This document shows positions 32,067 to 44,300 of a stretch of DNA of 64,000 nt, one piece after another. A model generated the notes under the pieces. That model was not told the DNA's origin, did not search any database, and saw only the letters and a program-made list of their open reading frames with translations. The stretch covers positions 1,364,001-1,428,000 of the forward strand of contig CAKJVC010000012.1 in NCBI GenBank assembly GCA_918026815.1. The letters run 5' to 3'. Both the position numbers and the translations under genes were made by a program. This DNA is from Chalara sp. BL73. Taxonomy: Eukaryota > Ascomycota > Leotiomycetes > Helotiales. Position 1 is the stretch's first letter; each line of letters opens with the position of its first letter.

Positions 32067-35000
32067 TTAGGCGGGTAGCGCAAGCGCTGTACTAACATCC
32101 CAACCGAGTGGACTTCGAGCTTGAACGGTGTTGGTATTCTCATATCCGGCGCCAACATTTAAATGCCACCTATTTCAACACAATTAGATGTATGATGCCA
32201 TATACGTGAATAGAGTATTCTTACGACTGGTAGAAGTAGCCCTTGCCATTCGCATAGAATCTGAGTCCTGCTTCGTTTCCACCACCATCGATCCTGAGAG
32301 CGTCGACTAGGGTGAAGTGAGCCCACTGCAGCTTAAGACGCCGAGATATGCTTACATTGTGACCTTTCCATCTCATACGCCATCAACACGGTACCTTCTC
32401 TCTTCCATGCAAAGTTAATGATACCAGCTAATGCCATATTGAAATACATTCGCCCAGCTTCGTGTGGATGGATTTTAGGCTGGCTTGGTGTGCCTTGGCC
32501 TGAATTGAGGATCGGTATATCATGATAGTCCACGTATGCACCTTTTGCCAGGATATCTAGGATGCCGATGTTGTTGTACTTGGCGATTGAAAAGTAGTCA
32601 AAGTGGGCCTTATCCAAGATTTCTATGCTAGCGTCGTATTTACTTTGTGCAAGTCTAAATGAAACATTATTAGCTCTCCGGGATATGTACCGGCATGTGC
32701 AATATTTGGCTTACGAAGTCAATTCGCCTAAATCCTTGAACTCTATAGGGTCATCCATTAGGTTTTGTGAAGAGGTGATCAAGCCACTGATGAATGCTGC
32801 TCCAGCCGATCCTAGCAGATGATTGTAGCGTTAGTATCCCATTGAACATGTAGGAGCGGGGGCTCTTGAGACAGGCCTCATGTCGAAGAGGAGCAGGTGA
32901 GGCAAAATCAACCCTCCGACTGACGTACCTGGAGGACCGGCGAAGGCTCCAACCATAACAATACCTGCATTGAGAACATTGTACATCTGCTTCATTTGGG
33001 TGGTTAACGGATTCTCTTGCTTCCAGAAATCCACAAGAATCGAACTTTGTTCAACGGCAAACTTGAGATTAGCAGCTCCCAACGCATCTTTGGCTGCTTT
33101 GAGATACTGTTCCAGCCTGGGTCAGCAGCAATGAATCAGCGGGACCAAATAATACTTACTGCATGGAAGTTGAACATTGACATTAGAACCATTAGTTTCG
33201 AAGCACTTCCGGCTTCAGCTTTCATGGGAAGATCGATGCAGTCATACATACGGCAACCCTCATTCATCGTACAGGCAGCGGACTGACCGACAGAAAGAAG
33301 TTTTGCCCAGTCAAAAAACCAGTCCCCTTTATCGTAGTCTTTCAGCCAATCTGTCGGATCCGTTAGATCTCATTCATCTTCAGATACAAGACTGCAGATG
33401 GCACGACTTACCTTCAAGATATTTGCTGGTCTCTGTTTGATCCCACCATTCGGCATCTGCATCTTGTCCCTGTTCTTGCATTGCAAGGCAAGGCGAATCT
33501 TTGTTGAGCTCAGGAGGGGCCTTAACCGGTTCAGCGACGGGTGGCGCCACGCTATGTGCGCAGCGATTGTGAAATCCGTTGATAGCGCCCGTAGAAGGGA
33601 TAACTTGGATGTAATCATCCCTGCCATCACCAGTCAAGTCTCCAAATAGTACATTTGCGCCCGAGGTTCCCACACCTTGTCCTACGATTCCATGTCTTGA
33701 CCAATTTCCAGCGGAAATTCCAACGTAGTTGGTGTAGAGTCTCACGGAACCAGTGATAGGATCGATGAGTATGTAATCGTCGCGTTCGTCGCCATTCATA
33801 TCGGCAAAATGAATGTTCTCTCTGTGGCTCTGGACACCGGTCGCAATGACTCCCAACGCGGTCCAATTGTCAGGCTTGATACCGACTTGATTCCGCCAGC
33901 CCCATGTTCTGCTGTTTAGAAACACGTACAGATAATCGTCGCGCCCGTCGCCGTCAATGTCGGCGAATCTAACTCCAATACCTGGTCCTACACCAACAGC
34001 AATTTGACCGATGTCTCTCCAATTCCACCCGCTGGCAGTACTCGAAGCGGGGCCGCCATTGAGCCAGCACCTGACAGCCCCAGTTTCTTCGTTTACAACC
34101 AAATAGTCTGCCTTGCCATCTCCGTTGATATCAGCAAGATGAATTTGGGATCGCTTCGCTCCAACTCCAAGGGCGATCGGATTTCCTCCATTCCAGGCCG
34201 CCCACGACCAACCACCAGGAGCTGTACTGCTCGGCCCTTGATTTCTGTATGCTGTGAGCTGCCCGGTGGCAGAAAGGAACACATAATCATCCTTGCCATC
34301 TCCACTATCAACAAGTTAGCAAGTAGTTTTACGAAAATTTCGGGAGCTAGGAGTAGTTCTGGAGTATGTCTTAAGAGTAACAACAGCTATAAAGAATTGC
34401 TTTACCCTATTGCTATTGGCTGCTTTTAAGATATCTTCTGAGACAATCTCGATTCCAGGAATCGAACGAAAAGTATGGAAGGAGATGTACATACTCAATG
34501 TCGGCAAATCTTGTTCCATCTCCAACAACGCTAACATCCGCGCTGCCTTTGTTGTACCACACGGAGAGTGCGCCGGTTGAAAGATTGATCACCACATAAT
34601 CTGCTTTGCCATCCCCGTCCATGTCTGCAATACGTACTTGAGATGCCCCTACTCCGACACCGCCAGCAACCTGGCCTTGCCGAAGCCACACCGGATTTCC
34701 CTCGCTAGCGCCTCGCATGTTAAGAAAACCATTCATAGAACCGTCAGGAAGCAAGACCAGGTAATCATCTCGGCCTACAATGAAATGTAAGTGTTCACAT
34801 ACATCTAAGCTCATGTATATCCCCTCGGCTGCCGCCAGGGTTGCCAGAGGAACCTTCCGACTATAATGTCCCAATAAGCGAAGCATATTCCAAGCTATCA
34901 AGTGGTGACAACTCTAGTGGCAGCTGAAGGGAAAGGCATGGGTAATTTTTCAATCTGACCAACGTACCGTCGCCGTTTAAATCTGCCATTATGACATTGT

Positions 35001-36579
35001 CTCCAGCTCCAGTCGCAACAATGCCGGCTGCAGACCAATCCCAAGAACTTCCCAGCCCATCATTGATCCAACCACGTAGCTCCCCGTTCGCGCCTTTGAT
35101 TAGATAGTCGGCCCTAAGCAAGTCAGATTGTATGTAAATGGTACTTCAGCAAACTAAGCTCTCACCTGCCATCTCCGTTGATGTCAGCCAGAATCAATGT
35201 CTTTGTGGTTGCTCCTGCCCCTCCAGCAATAACTCCGTAAGCTTGCCACTCCCATCCATGGGGCGCAGAAGGGTTCGGCCCCCGATTTATCCATGCGGTT
35301 AAGCTACCACTTACTTCATCAAGAACGATGTAATCGGCCCGCCCGTCACCTGTCATGTCTGCAAGATAGACGCGATTTCCTGGGACAACGCCACCTGCAA
35401 TTGGACCCGCATTGTTGAACGATTCCCAGTTCGAGGCACCTCCCATCCCCACCCTGTTAAGATAGACAGCCACCCCACCAGTGGTCGGACTGACATAGAC
35501 ATAGTCGGCTCGGCCTAGAGGGTCAATCAGTGCTACTCTTGGATGGCATACTTAAAGAAGCACTACTGGATCGCGACTTACCATCGCCATCAAGGTCAAC
35601 CAAACGAATGTTGCTTGCGTCCCAGAATGAGACTCCGCCTGCAATGTTGCCAGCTGATACCCAGTTATGAATATACGTGCCGTCTCCACCTGTACCCACT
35701 CCTGGTGCAATACCGTAATGTGGAATCCAGAATGGTTTTGCTACAGCGCAAAATTTCCCACCTGTGACAGGAGGATCGGGGCCAACGGGATTGGTGAACC
35801 AACCGCGCGCATCAGCTGCTTGAAGACCACTGAGCCAATACTCGGCCATTTTGACATAACCACCGTCATTAGGATGCAGCATATCAAATATACCACTCAA
35901 TGGCAGCCCGCTCATATCAACAACAGCAACCTTTTTGTTTGCGTTTGCTCGGGCTGCGACCACGGCCGGGATACCAGCGTTGTAAGTGTTGACACGACTG
36001 TTTACCGCGCCGTCATTAGCCGGGATGATCTTAGCTACCAAAACTACAGCGTCAGGACACACCGCGAGAACTTTGTCGATCAAAGCTCCAAGTCGGTCGG
36101 GAGCACTGCTCCAGGGGTTTGCTGGCGGGCTGTGGTACATATCGTTGGTTCCCGCATGTAATAGAACTACATTTGGCCTCTGAGAAAGAGAGAGATCCAA
36201 AGCAGTTATTTGCTTTATAGTAAAACCACTGTGGCCTTCGTGTTGGTTGTTTTCCATGATTCCTGTCCTGACTGAGCCGATGAAGAGCGAGTTACTTCCT
36301 GACAGTTTGGCTTCTAAGGGTCCTCTATATCCATTGAAGTCAGTGCTTTTGGCTCCGGATGTGATTGAGTCGCCGAGGGGCAAGATGCGCAGCTTCTTTC
36401 CAGCTGCCACTACTGCGCGAGCGTGTATGTTGTGATGATCTTTATTGGACCATTTGGGAAGTTCTGTTATACACGTCAGTGGTGTGGTCAGATACACATT
36501 TGGAACACGTGCCACCTATGGCAACAGTCATAGCTAGAAGCCATGCTGAGCAGAGATGGAAGATTGTATGCAAATGCAT
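32067..36579 (-). CDS. Secreted SGNH/CE3-like esterase with FG-GAP (VCBS) repeats
   Basis: ATG at 36579 gives a signal peptide (HLCSAWLLAMTVA). Exon 2 (36412-35582) is an SGNH hydrolase: LPLGDSITSG (Ser block), LLHAGTNDMY and MLHPNDGGY (Asp/His block), as in carbohydrate esterase family 3. About ten FG-GAP units follow, each with a D-x-D/N-G-D-G calcium loop (ADINGDGKADY type), through exons 35514-35166, 35113-34968, 34774-34495 and 34304-33412. The C-terminal domain (33350-33160, 33116-32929, 32811-32715, 32654-32356, 32306-32225, 32169-32067) is unrecognised and includes CTMNEGCRMYDC. All splice junctions close in phase except at 33117-33159, where a one-base mismatch predicts a frameshift. 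Likely acts on wall or plant polysaccharide esters. The intron 1 donor is 36515 or 36497. Confidence 0.75.
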
Positions 36580-36710
36580 GTCTCCTTTGTTACTCGCGCT
36601 TGAGAAAGTAGGCTCAGCCCAAGCTGTTGGCAAAGATTTGGAGAATTCTCTTTATCTTGAACATGTGTACATGTTCTTATACACATGTTCTTATAGACAA
36701 TGGGGGGTTA
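36580..36710. other. Upstream region of the esterase gene
   Basis: Presumed promoter. Contains nested palindromic ACATGTGTACATGT-like sequence at about 36660-36690. No factor site assigned. Confidence 0.3.
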
Positions 36711-36986
36711 CAGTTGGGCCAGCCTAGAAAAATCTTGGCCCAGGCTAGAAAATTCCTTGGCAAAACGCCAAGAAACGCTCTAGCCTGGCCCAACTCTTTG
36801 TGCAACCATTTGTAGACTGGGTGAACTTAAGCGAAAAACCAAATCTGGTTAGAATTATGCTTGGCAAATGCACAACATAGGCTTAGCGTGTGGTGCCAAG
36901 CGAGCCGAGATACTTTATAAGGAATTCTAAGCTTATTCATTTATTTATCTAGCCTGGGCCAAGATTTTTCTAGACTGGCCCAACTG
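36711..36986. mobile_element. 276-bp MITE with about 39-bp terminal inverted repeats
   Basis: Left end CAGTTGGGCCAGCCTAGAAA and right end the complement with one mismatch; arms extend about 39 bp. An additional internal inverted copy of the arm lies at about 36780-36795. No coding capacity. The flanks give no convincing target duplication (TTA left, GAA right), so the superfamily is open; CAG ends suggest a Tc1/mariner or pogo relative. Confidence 0.8.
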
Positions 36987-37928
36987 GAACCCGATGGAAC
37001 AATGTCCACTCAAGTCTGCCAAGTTCACAATTGTTGATAAGTTACCTATCAGAAGGGACATGTGGACGTTCATCCCGAAAAAGTTAGATCCCCTGGAAGT
37101 TATGCAGTCAGCTAATTAACCCTCCTATAGGATAAATGTGAGGAGCGGCGAGGTTTGAAATTTGTTTGGGGAAGGCATACAAGCCAGGTAGAGACTACGA
37201 GTCTAGATGACCGATATACTTGGACCCTTGAGAGTTTATATATCAATCTGAACTGAGCGTGTAAATGAATGAGGGGCCAGGGGAGCGGGGACGTGCATTT
37301 GTATGCGAGGCTCGCAGAACGTTGGATTTTAATGTCTACGTACCTGCATGTATAGCTAGACACTGAACAACGCAACCAAGCGTAATTCACACGATGCATA
37401 CGATGCAACCAATTTCTTACCATCATCTGGTTGCCAGTACTATTGAGTTTGGCGCATGTTCCTTACATTTTGCTCACTTGAGCTTAGCCTTCGACCCGTC
37501 CGAGGCGCAGCTAATGTAACTCCGTTCGGAACCCCCTCACCGACTATGTACGTACAGTACCATGGAATCGGTTATCACCATGCGGTGTTAGAGTTGCAGT
37601 GCATCAGGGCGCAGTCCATGATCGGATAATCCCACGAAATTGCATTTTCGGAAACTCAAACTTCATCAAGTATGCTGCTCGCCTTGGTACTGGGAGGCAC
37701 TGAAATGTTTGGTCTGCCGTCCCTAATCTGATTTCTACTGCAGTATACCTTGCAACACGGCTCGGTCATCCTCTCACAAATATTGAATGTACGTGAAGCA
37801 TCTCTGAGCCGATAGCCTGCAGCACAGAATAATAGCTTCGAAGGACCTTTAAAAGGGTACGGCCCTGACGTTCTCTATGCCCTGCAAGACTGCTTCAAGG
37901 ATCGGAATTGTTCAAAATAGAGAAAAAG
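36987..37928. other. Region without recognised genes
   Basis: Only short frames; the 37112-37426 minus frame has no family pattern. Nothing else seen. Confidence 0.35.
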
Positions 37929-38118
37929 TCACGTGGCCTTCAGAGAGTATAGGGCAAACGAGTATCAATTGCTGAAGGTTGTAGAACTCAAACTACAGGA
38001 GAGAATCCTTCTACTTATAGGCGTGATACCCACATGTCAACACACTGATGCCTACCGGTGCCTACAGGTGCCTACAATAGACTTTAGGCATGGTCCTTAG
38101 ACCTAACCTGTTCAACAG
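37929..38118 (+). repeat. R5 dispersed repeat, copy 2
   Basis: Matches 13.93-14.16 kb (TTCAGAGAGTATAGGG.. to GGTCCTTAGACCTA). Includes short direct copies of GGTGCCTACA near 38055-38075. Confidence 0.55.
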
Positions 38119-38869
38119 GAATGCTGGTGGTTTTCGCCCCCAATCTATGCTGGCGGGGTCATTGAGTTGAACTGGTGGAGAGTAAAAGTCTTGCCCGGAA
38201 AATAGAAATCTCGAGAAGCAGAATGGGAAATCTCCATGATAGCTTATCATAAATAAAGCCTGGATGAGTGGCTAACGACATAATGAGCGCGAGTATGGAC
38301 TACCGGTGGGAAGTCATTGGCTGGATACGCGAGCACGCCAAGGAAGGCTAAGAAGATGGTATCCATGAGAACAGCTCAACTGTAGATTACTTGTTCTTCA
38401 AGCGTGTATACATACAATAATATCACTTCGCTAATTGGGATTGTCAACCATCAATTAGCTGTTCACAGCACTACTGAATACTCTCCGTGATACTTGATAA
38501 CCGCGAAACTCCAGAGCCTGGCACTCTAGACAAACTCAATCGAATCTTGCCACAAGCGAGACCGTCTTTCACCTTCACAATTTCTTAACTCGTTCGCCCG
38601 GGACTTCAAGCGGAAAAACAATCGGGTGATTGATAAGGGTGAAGTAATAAAAGACTTGATCCCTATAATATGTAGTGACTCGGATATTCCAAATAAACAG
38701 AATCTGTAATTTACGCTGCTTGAGCCAATAGCTGGCGGTACTACTGTTGATAGCAAACTAAACTTTACGATAAAGCTCGCGTTAAAGAAATTGACAAGCA
38801 AGTCCAAGAAAACTTGGGACGTTTTATTATTCTTACGGAACATCGAACAGCTTTTGTAGCACCTAACTT
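38119..38869. other. Decayed sequence, possible gene relic
   Basis: A plus-strand frame near 38540-38865 reads like a basic protein (RDFKRKNNRVIDKGEVIKDL, TIKLALKKLTSKSKKTWDVL) with a TAA in the middle and is cut by the R2 copy at 38870. I do not recognise the family. Confidence 0.3.
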
Positions 38870-39090
38870 TGTACCGACTCAAGCTGAACAGGGATCTCGA
38901 TCCGTAGATCAGGTAGAAGGACTCAGAGGTGTGAACAACTGTCAATTGTCATAACTAAGAGAACCAGATACAGACAGAAGAAGGGAAGGAAAGCAGCGCT
39001 TTATATACAGGAAGCTGGCCGGAGGCCAGTCCAAGCGAGCTCTGTGTTGTCCGGTGCTAAGCTCCACCGGACTAAGGCCAGGGCCGTGAC
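38870..39090 (+). repeat. R2 solo LTR-like repeat
   Basis: TGTACCGACTCAAGC start and GGCCGTGAC end, same internal order as other R2 copies. The target duplication is not recognisable. Confidence 0.65.
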
Positions 39091-39518
39091 GCTAATAATC
39101 GGGTGTACTTACACGGCGTATAGGAACATAAGCTAATCTCTAGCCTTTTGTAGAGATCGTTTAATGTAACATTATCTGACAAAAATCTAGCCGACGTCCT
39201 TTCTTGGAGCTGGGCTGCGAGTTAAAAGCTGAAGTAGTAGACTTTCGACTATTCTATAATTCACGCGGCTATCCAGATCCTTAGCAGAAAGTTACCTATT
39301 ATTAAATCGGGCCCCCTTCGCGTATGCGGCTATCTGAAAAAATTATGTATCAACCAGGCTACTGTTAACCTATTTTGTCTAAAAAAATTACTCCGCAACT
39401 TTCCGGGACGCAAGTGTTGCCCTGAAAATGCACTCTTGCACTGCTTCGGAGTAAAAATTGCCTTCTATACACAAGCGATTACTAATAAAAATAACACAGG
39501 TGTCATTCTTAAACTGTC
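39091..39518. other. Intergenic sequence
   Basis: No gene or named repeat seen. Confidence 0.35.
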
Positions 39519-39850
39519 TGTCACGATCACGATCTTGTCACGGCACGCGCTGTGGATCTACAGATACAGAGGGCAACGGTGGTATCATACGAGAATCTAT
39601 AGCTGAGGAAGGAAGAAGGAGCTCGAGGAGAGCAAGCTATATGTACACGAGGGAGCCCTAGTGGCTCGGCAGCAGGGCACGTGCCCGACCAGGGTCGGGA
39701 CGTGACAGATCCTATGAGCCTGGTGAGGCGATATATAGGTGCTTCAATACGAGAATACTAAACTAAGGAGGAAAGGTGTAGCTGTTTTTGATTGATTGAT
39801 TGATCTGTTTTACGTCCTGGCGGGGGGTACGATGCAAGTACTTTGCAAGT
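39519..39850 (+). repeat. R4 LTR-like fragment, interrupted by R1
   Basis: R4 sequence (TGTCACGATCAC, then after the R1 insertion CTATGAGCC.., ATACTAAACTAAGGAGGAAA) with a TGAT microsatellite at about 39788-39812. It continues into GGGGGGTACGATGCAAGT, shared with 22.74 kb. Confidence 0.65.
39536..39707 (+). repeat. R1 solo LTR nested in R4
   Basis: 172 bp, TGTCACGGCACG..GGACGTGACA, flanked by GATCT (39531-39535) and GATCC (39708-39712), a 4/5 duplication. The R4 copy at 22.6 kb shows the pre-insertion site. Confidence 0.88.
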
Positions 39851-40230
39851 GCTACATGGCCCCCTAAGCTCCGAAACCGAAGAAAAGACGCCGGAGGATG
39901 GGCCTCCGGTAAGGTATAGTCTTTCGACTTCAGGTATATACAGATACTAGCGTTGTGCCCTAACTGCTAGCATAAAAAGCGATAAAATAGAAAATCTAGG
40001 TGAAATACAAAGACAATCTGAAGCATGTCGGCGCCTTCCTCTTTTGCGCTGCCCTCCTACGCTCCTTGGCCTCAGCAACAGTCTATTACGTGTGTAGTAG
40101 TACAATAAGAAAAGAAAGTCAAGTAGAATACAAAGAAAGCTTAGTTTGGCCTGGGTAGGTGCAGCGGAGAAAGTTCTTCGAAAAAACGAGTGTCTTTCTA
40201 CCATTGTGCGAGTTTCTCGGCTTTTTCAGA
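39851..40230. other. Repeat-rich spacer
   Basis: Short palindromic CCGGAGG..CCTCCGG near 39893-39908. The 39947-40204 minus frame may be old piggyBac 3' sequence but cannot be shown. Confidence 0.3.
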
Positions 40231-40629
40231 TGTAACAAATAGAGGGCAGCAGGAGGGATTGCAATATAACAGGTAAGAACACGTGACTGCAATGTAATAG
40301 AAACAATGATGTATTGATATCAAAAGCATGCTTGTCAGTCTAGCAGATGAACCCAAGCTTGCCTTTCTCCAGAAAGCTCTAGCTGTTACTTATATCCTTT
40401 CAACTGTGCTGTAGCTGTCAGCCTGTGGCTGCTGTAGCTCTATGCCTGTTGTAGTTGTATGCCTGTGGCTACTGTAGCTGTACGCTGGTGGCTGCTGTAG
40501 CTGTATGCTTGTGGCTGGGCCATGGGCGGAGCGTGCCGCTTGCAGCCCTGAAAGTACTACAGCTGGAAAGCCTTCGGCTGGCCGTTAGGCTGTCATGATA
40601 GCCGTCTCTAACCGGCTCTGGCTGTTACA
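40231..40629 (+). repeat. R3 solo LTR-like repeat
   Basis: TGTAACAAAT..GGCTGTTACA, about 399 bp, with 7-bp terminal inverted ends (TGTAACA/TGTTACA). The interior contains GGCAGCAGGAGGGATTGC and several GCTGTAGCTGTA-type short repeats (40415-40510). It abuts and truncates the piggyBac-like coding sequence. Flanks TCAGA and ATAGT do not match. Confidence 0.7.
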
Positions 40630-41108
40630 ATAGTAGACTGAAATAAGACTAGAGCGTTGTCTTTCCAGGCCCAAAAAAGGATATTATAGTCTTCCGAAAG
40701 TCTTTTATATAAGGCTCCCCAAAGGATCTCGTTTCTAGCTTTGTCCGTAGTCTTCATTTGTACAAAACCCTTCAATATGCCTAAGTTACTACGGCGCGTG
40801 CCTGTAGCTCTTATTCCTCGGTCTCGAAGTACTTTCAACAGTTTTGTAGACCTGAAAAGATTATCCAAGTACACGCAGTACCTGAATTTAGCTGTAGGAA
40901 GCTTAGAAATTAAGTACGGAACGACAGCGGCTGTAGGATTCGTCTTGAGTTCCGTTGGAAGTACAACGTTTTGAGGCTTTCGATTTATGCCTTTTCCTTT
41001 TTTGTAAAAACACTATACAAGCATATAGCATTTTTAAGCTAGGCGCCACATTTTATAACTTTCTGAAATAGGTTTAGAAAGTATTGTAAGAGTATCTTTT
41101 GATCTGCC
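40630..41108 (-). pseudogene. piggyBac-like transposase, 3' half
   Basis: Minus strand from 41108: RSKDTLTI, MWRLA with two following stops, KGKGINRKPQNVVLPTELK, CVYLDNLFRSTKLLKVLRDRG, GATGTRRSN- and ALYKRLSEDYNILFWAWKDN-type blocks, i.e. the DDE_Tnp_1_7 order including the Asp-Asn (YLDN) and W-K-D-N catalytic segments. Its upstream part is at 47011-47701; the gypsy element 41109-47010 separates them. The 3' end is cut by R3 at 40629. Confidence 0.88.
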
Positions 41109-41308
41109 TGTCACGAAGCCAATATGGGCGCAAAGGTAGCTATCATAAGGCTCTATTCGACGATACTAAACTAGAGAGGAAAGGTATGTGGTTGAACGAT
41201 CCCTCAACCTAATAGAGAATGGAGCACGTGACGCTCGCCTATGGGAACCGAACACGTGACCCACAACACCGTAACCTCGTAACATGCATCACGTGACCAT
41301 TCATGACA
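41109..41308 (-). repeat. Element A 3' LTR
   Basis: 200 bp, TGTCACGAAGCC..CATTCATGACA on the plus strand, identical by eye to the partner at 46811-47010. Contains three CACGTGAC boxes. A polypurine tract (AAGGGGGGGCA on the minus strand, 41309-41319) adjoins it. Confidence 0.95.
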
Positions 41309-41388
41309 TGCCCCCCCTTCGAAAAAAGCTCGCCCTCGAGCTTTGTGATAGCTTGTAATTATACACCCACCAGCTTCAATATCTCCTT

Positions 41389-44300
41389 TCAGTCAATAGC
41401 CCGATTATCATCCTTACGAGATTCCGGAAACTCGTCTTTTTCAGCACAATCCAGCCAGTATTGCAAGTTTACGGGTGGCCCAGGTTGTTTTGGATACGTG
41501 TCGTGGAACGTTTTAAGGGCCGTAGCGCTGTTAGCTAACGTAGCCGCAGGGTACCATTCAGGATCCTTATCCCATCCCTTCCACTTGATTCGATACTTTA
41601 GCTTTTTGCGAACCATACGAACCGCAAGGACCTTCTCTACCTCGTACTCCTCATGATCATCGACAATAACAGGGGGTGGATCTGGATTAGCTTGGCCAGG
41701 TAGTGGGTTGTCGGCGGCCTTTCGCAGCTTCTCTGCATGGAAAACAGGGTGAACCTTCATAGTAGGCGGTAGCTTTAGCTTGTACGAATGGCCTACCATT
41801 TCGAGTATCTTGAAAGGTCCTTCCATTTGATTTGCCAGCTTACGGCTAGGCCGGTGGCTTTTCCAGTTCTTGGTCGTAACCCATACCGAATCACCTACTT
41901 TGAAGTCAGGTTCTCGTCGGTGCTTGTTGGCTTGCTTAGCATAGCGTTCTTGAGATATTTCCATATTGTCTTTTGCAATATCCCATGACTCGTGGAGTTT
42001 TGACAACAATGCTTTGGCCTTTTCCTTGTTCAGGCGTTCTTTGGCTGAGTCCTCTGTTACGGGTGATTTCCAGTCGAATGACGTACGAGTCTTATAACTA
42101 CGCTCCGTAAGGAATGGGGATTGGCCTGTTGTTGCATGTGGAAGTGAAGCTTGTTGCAAGTCAATAATAGAAACCCATTCGTCCCAGTCATCTTGATAAT
42201 GGTTCACGTATGGCCGTAGCTTTTGATCAAAATACTGATTCACAATCTCTGTTTGCCTATCAGTTTAAGGGTGATTTGCAGTCGATAGCTTGATTTTGAT
42301 CTGCAGCCGTTCGCAAAACTCGTTCCAGAAGTCAGATACAAATTGAGGGCCACGATCTGAAGTTATCGAATTCGGAATGCTTACGTGCTGTATAACGTGT
42401 GCAAGAAACAAAGGAGCTAGCTGCTTGGCCGTAATTGTATTTCTTACGGGTATAGATATCGGGCGCTTTTTTAGTCGATCTACAAAGATAGCTACTATAT
42501 TGTAACTATTTTTGCTTTTAGGGCACTTTTTGAAATCTACCGTAAAGTGCTGCCAAGGTCGATCGGGAACTAGTAACTAGTGTAGCAATCCAGGCTTTTT
42601 ATTTCTAGGCACATGAGCTTTGCGGCATACGTGGCAGTTGAAGCAATATCGAACAATATCACTTGCTAAGCCGGCCCAGCTGTATCGAGCTCTCAAAAGC
42701 TGAGTTAGCTTTGCTTGCTTTAAGTGGCCAGTTGCAGGTTTATTATAAGCTTCTTTGATTATTGCGGTCCGTAGAGGCATTGACTAGTTTAGCATTTCGT
42801 CAAGTACGAACAGCTTTCCTAGCCGTAATAGCAGTCCTTTTTTTATCGACCACGTATTATCTCCAGATTTGGCTTTTTCTCGTAACTTCTCCAAGCTTAC
42901 GGATGTGCGGTTAGCTTTTAAGATCGCGGATATTAGCTGAGCGCTGTTGTATTCCTCTAGTAGTTTTTCGATAGCGGCCAGTTGCAGGTCCGTAACGATA
43001 GCTTCGTTTATCCTAGAACGAGGTATTATCAGTTGCGTTCGGTGCTTTGCAATAGCTTCTTTTTGTGCTTTCACGTTTTCATGTTTTCGGCTTAACGCGT
43101 CAGCCTGTAAATTAGCTTTCTTTTCCCGATATATAAGCTTGTAATTGTACCGTGAAAGCAGTTCGGCCTATCGAGCCTGTCTGGCCGACAGCTTTTTAGT
43201 TGTTATGAAGTATTCCAATGCTTTATAATCCGAAAATATTTTGAAAAGGCTTGTTGTTTGTATTTTTTGCAATTCAGATCTCTAGCTTTCAATAGCTTTT
43301 ATAATCGCGAGCATCTTTTTGTCATGAATATCGTAATTGATTTCGGCTGCCTGCATAGTTTTCGTGAAGTATGCTACAGAGTGCCAAAGCTCTGTAACTG
43401 GATCTTGTTGAGATAATACTTCTTTTACTACTCCGTCTGATGCGTCAGTTTCGATCATTGTTTCGGAATCAGAGTTGTAGTGCTGTAAAATAAGCGCTGT
43501 TAGCATAGCATCCTTAAGCTCTTCAAATGCTTTTTGACAAGCTTCGCTCTATATATACGAGTTGCTTTTGACTGTAAGTAGCGTCAGCGGCCTAGATATA
43601 CGTCCGTAGCTTTTGATAAAGCGCCTGTAGAAATTACAGAACCCTAGAAATAACTGTACGCCTTTGACAGTTGTGAAAGGCTTCCACTTTCGTACCGCGT
43701 CGACCTTTGCTGGGTCTACTTCAATGCTTTCCGTAGATACAATGAATCCCAGATATTTAGTGCAAGTAACACTAAATTCGGATTTGCGGATGTCGACCTG
43801 CAAGCCAGCTTTTCGTAAGCATTCCAGAATTGTTTTCACGTGTATTTCATGCTCTGCGGGATTTTCCGAGTAGATCAGGATGTCATTCAAGTAAACTGTG
43901 CAAAAGTCATCTAAGTATTTAAATAACACGTCGTTCATGTATCTCTAGTACGTTGCAGGCCCGTTTGTTAGTCCCTTAAACAGCACTTTGCACTTGTACG
44001 AGCCGTAACGGGTCCGAAACGTTGTCAGTTCTTCAGATTCAGGATCCATCCGAATACAGTGAAACGCTTGTCGAATGTCTAGCTTAGTGAAGATTTTTGC
44101 TTTGCTTAGCCTTTCTAATGTTTTTTCAATCAACAGTAAAAAGTATCGGTCTTTTACAGTCAAGTCATTGAGCTTACGGAAGTCGATACAGAACCGTAAT
44201 CCTCCGTTAAGCTTTATAACAAACAACACAGAAGCTGCAAAAAGAAATTAGCTGGCTTTTATAAACTCTTTCTTCAAGTTTTTAACCAGAAATCTTTTTA

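Noticed and set aside
39947..40204. 3' end of the piggyBac transposase beyond the R3 insertion
   Set aside because: Weak Arg-rich resemblance only; no conserved block and no target duplication linking the two sides of R3.
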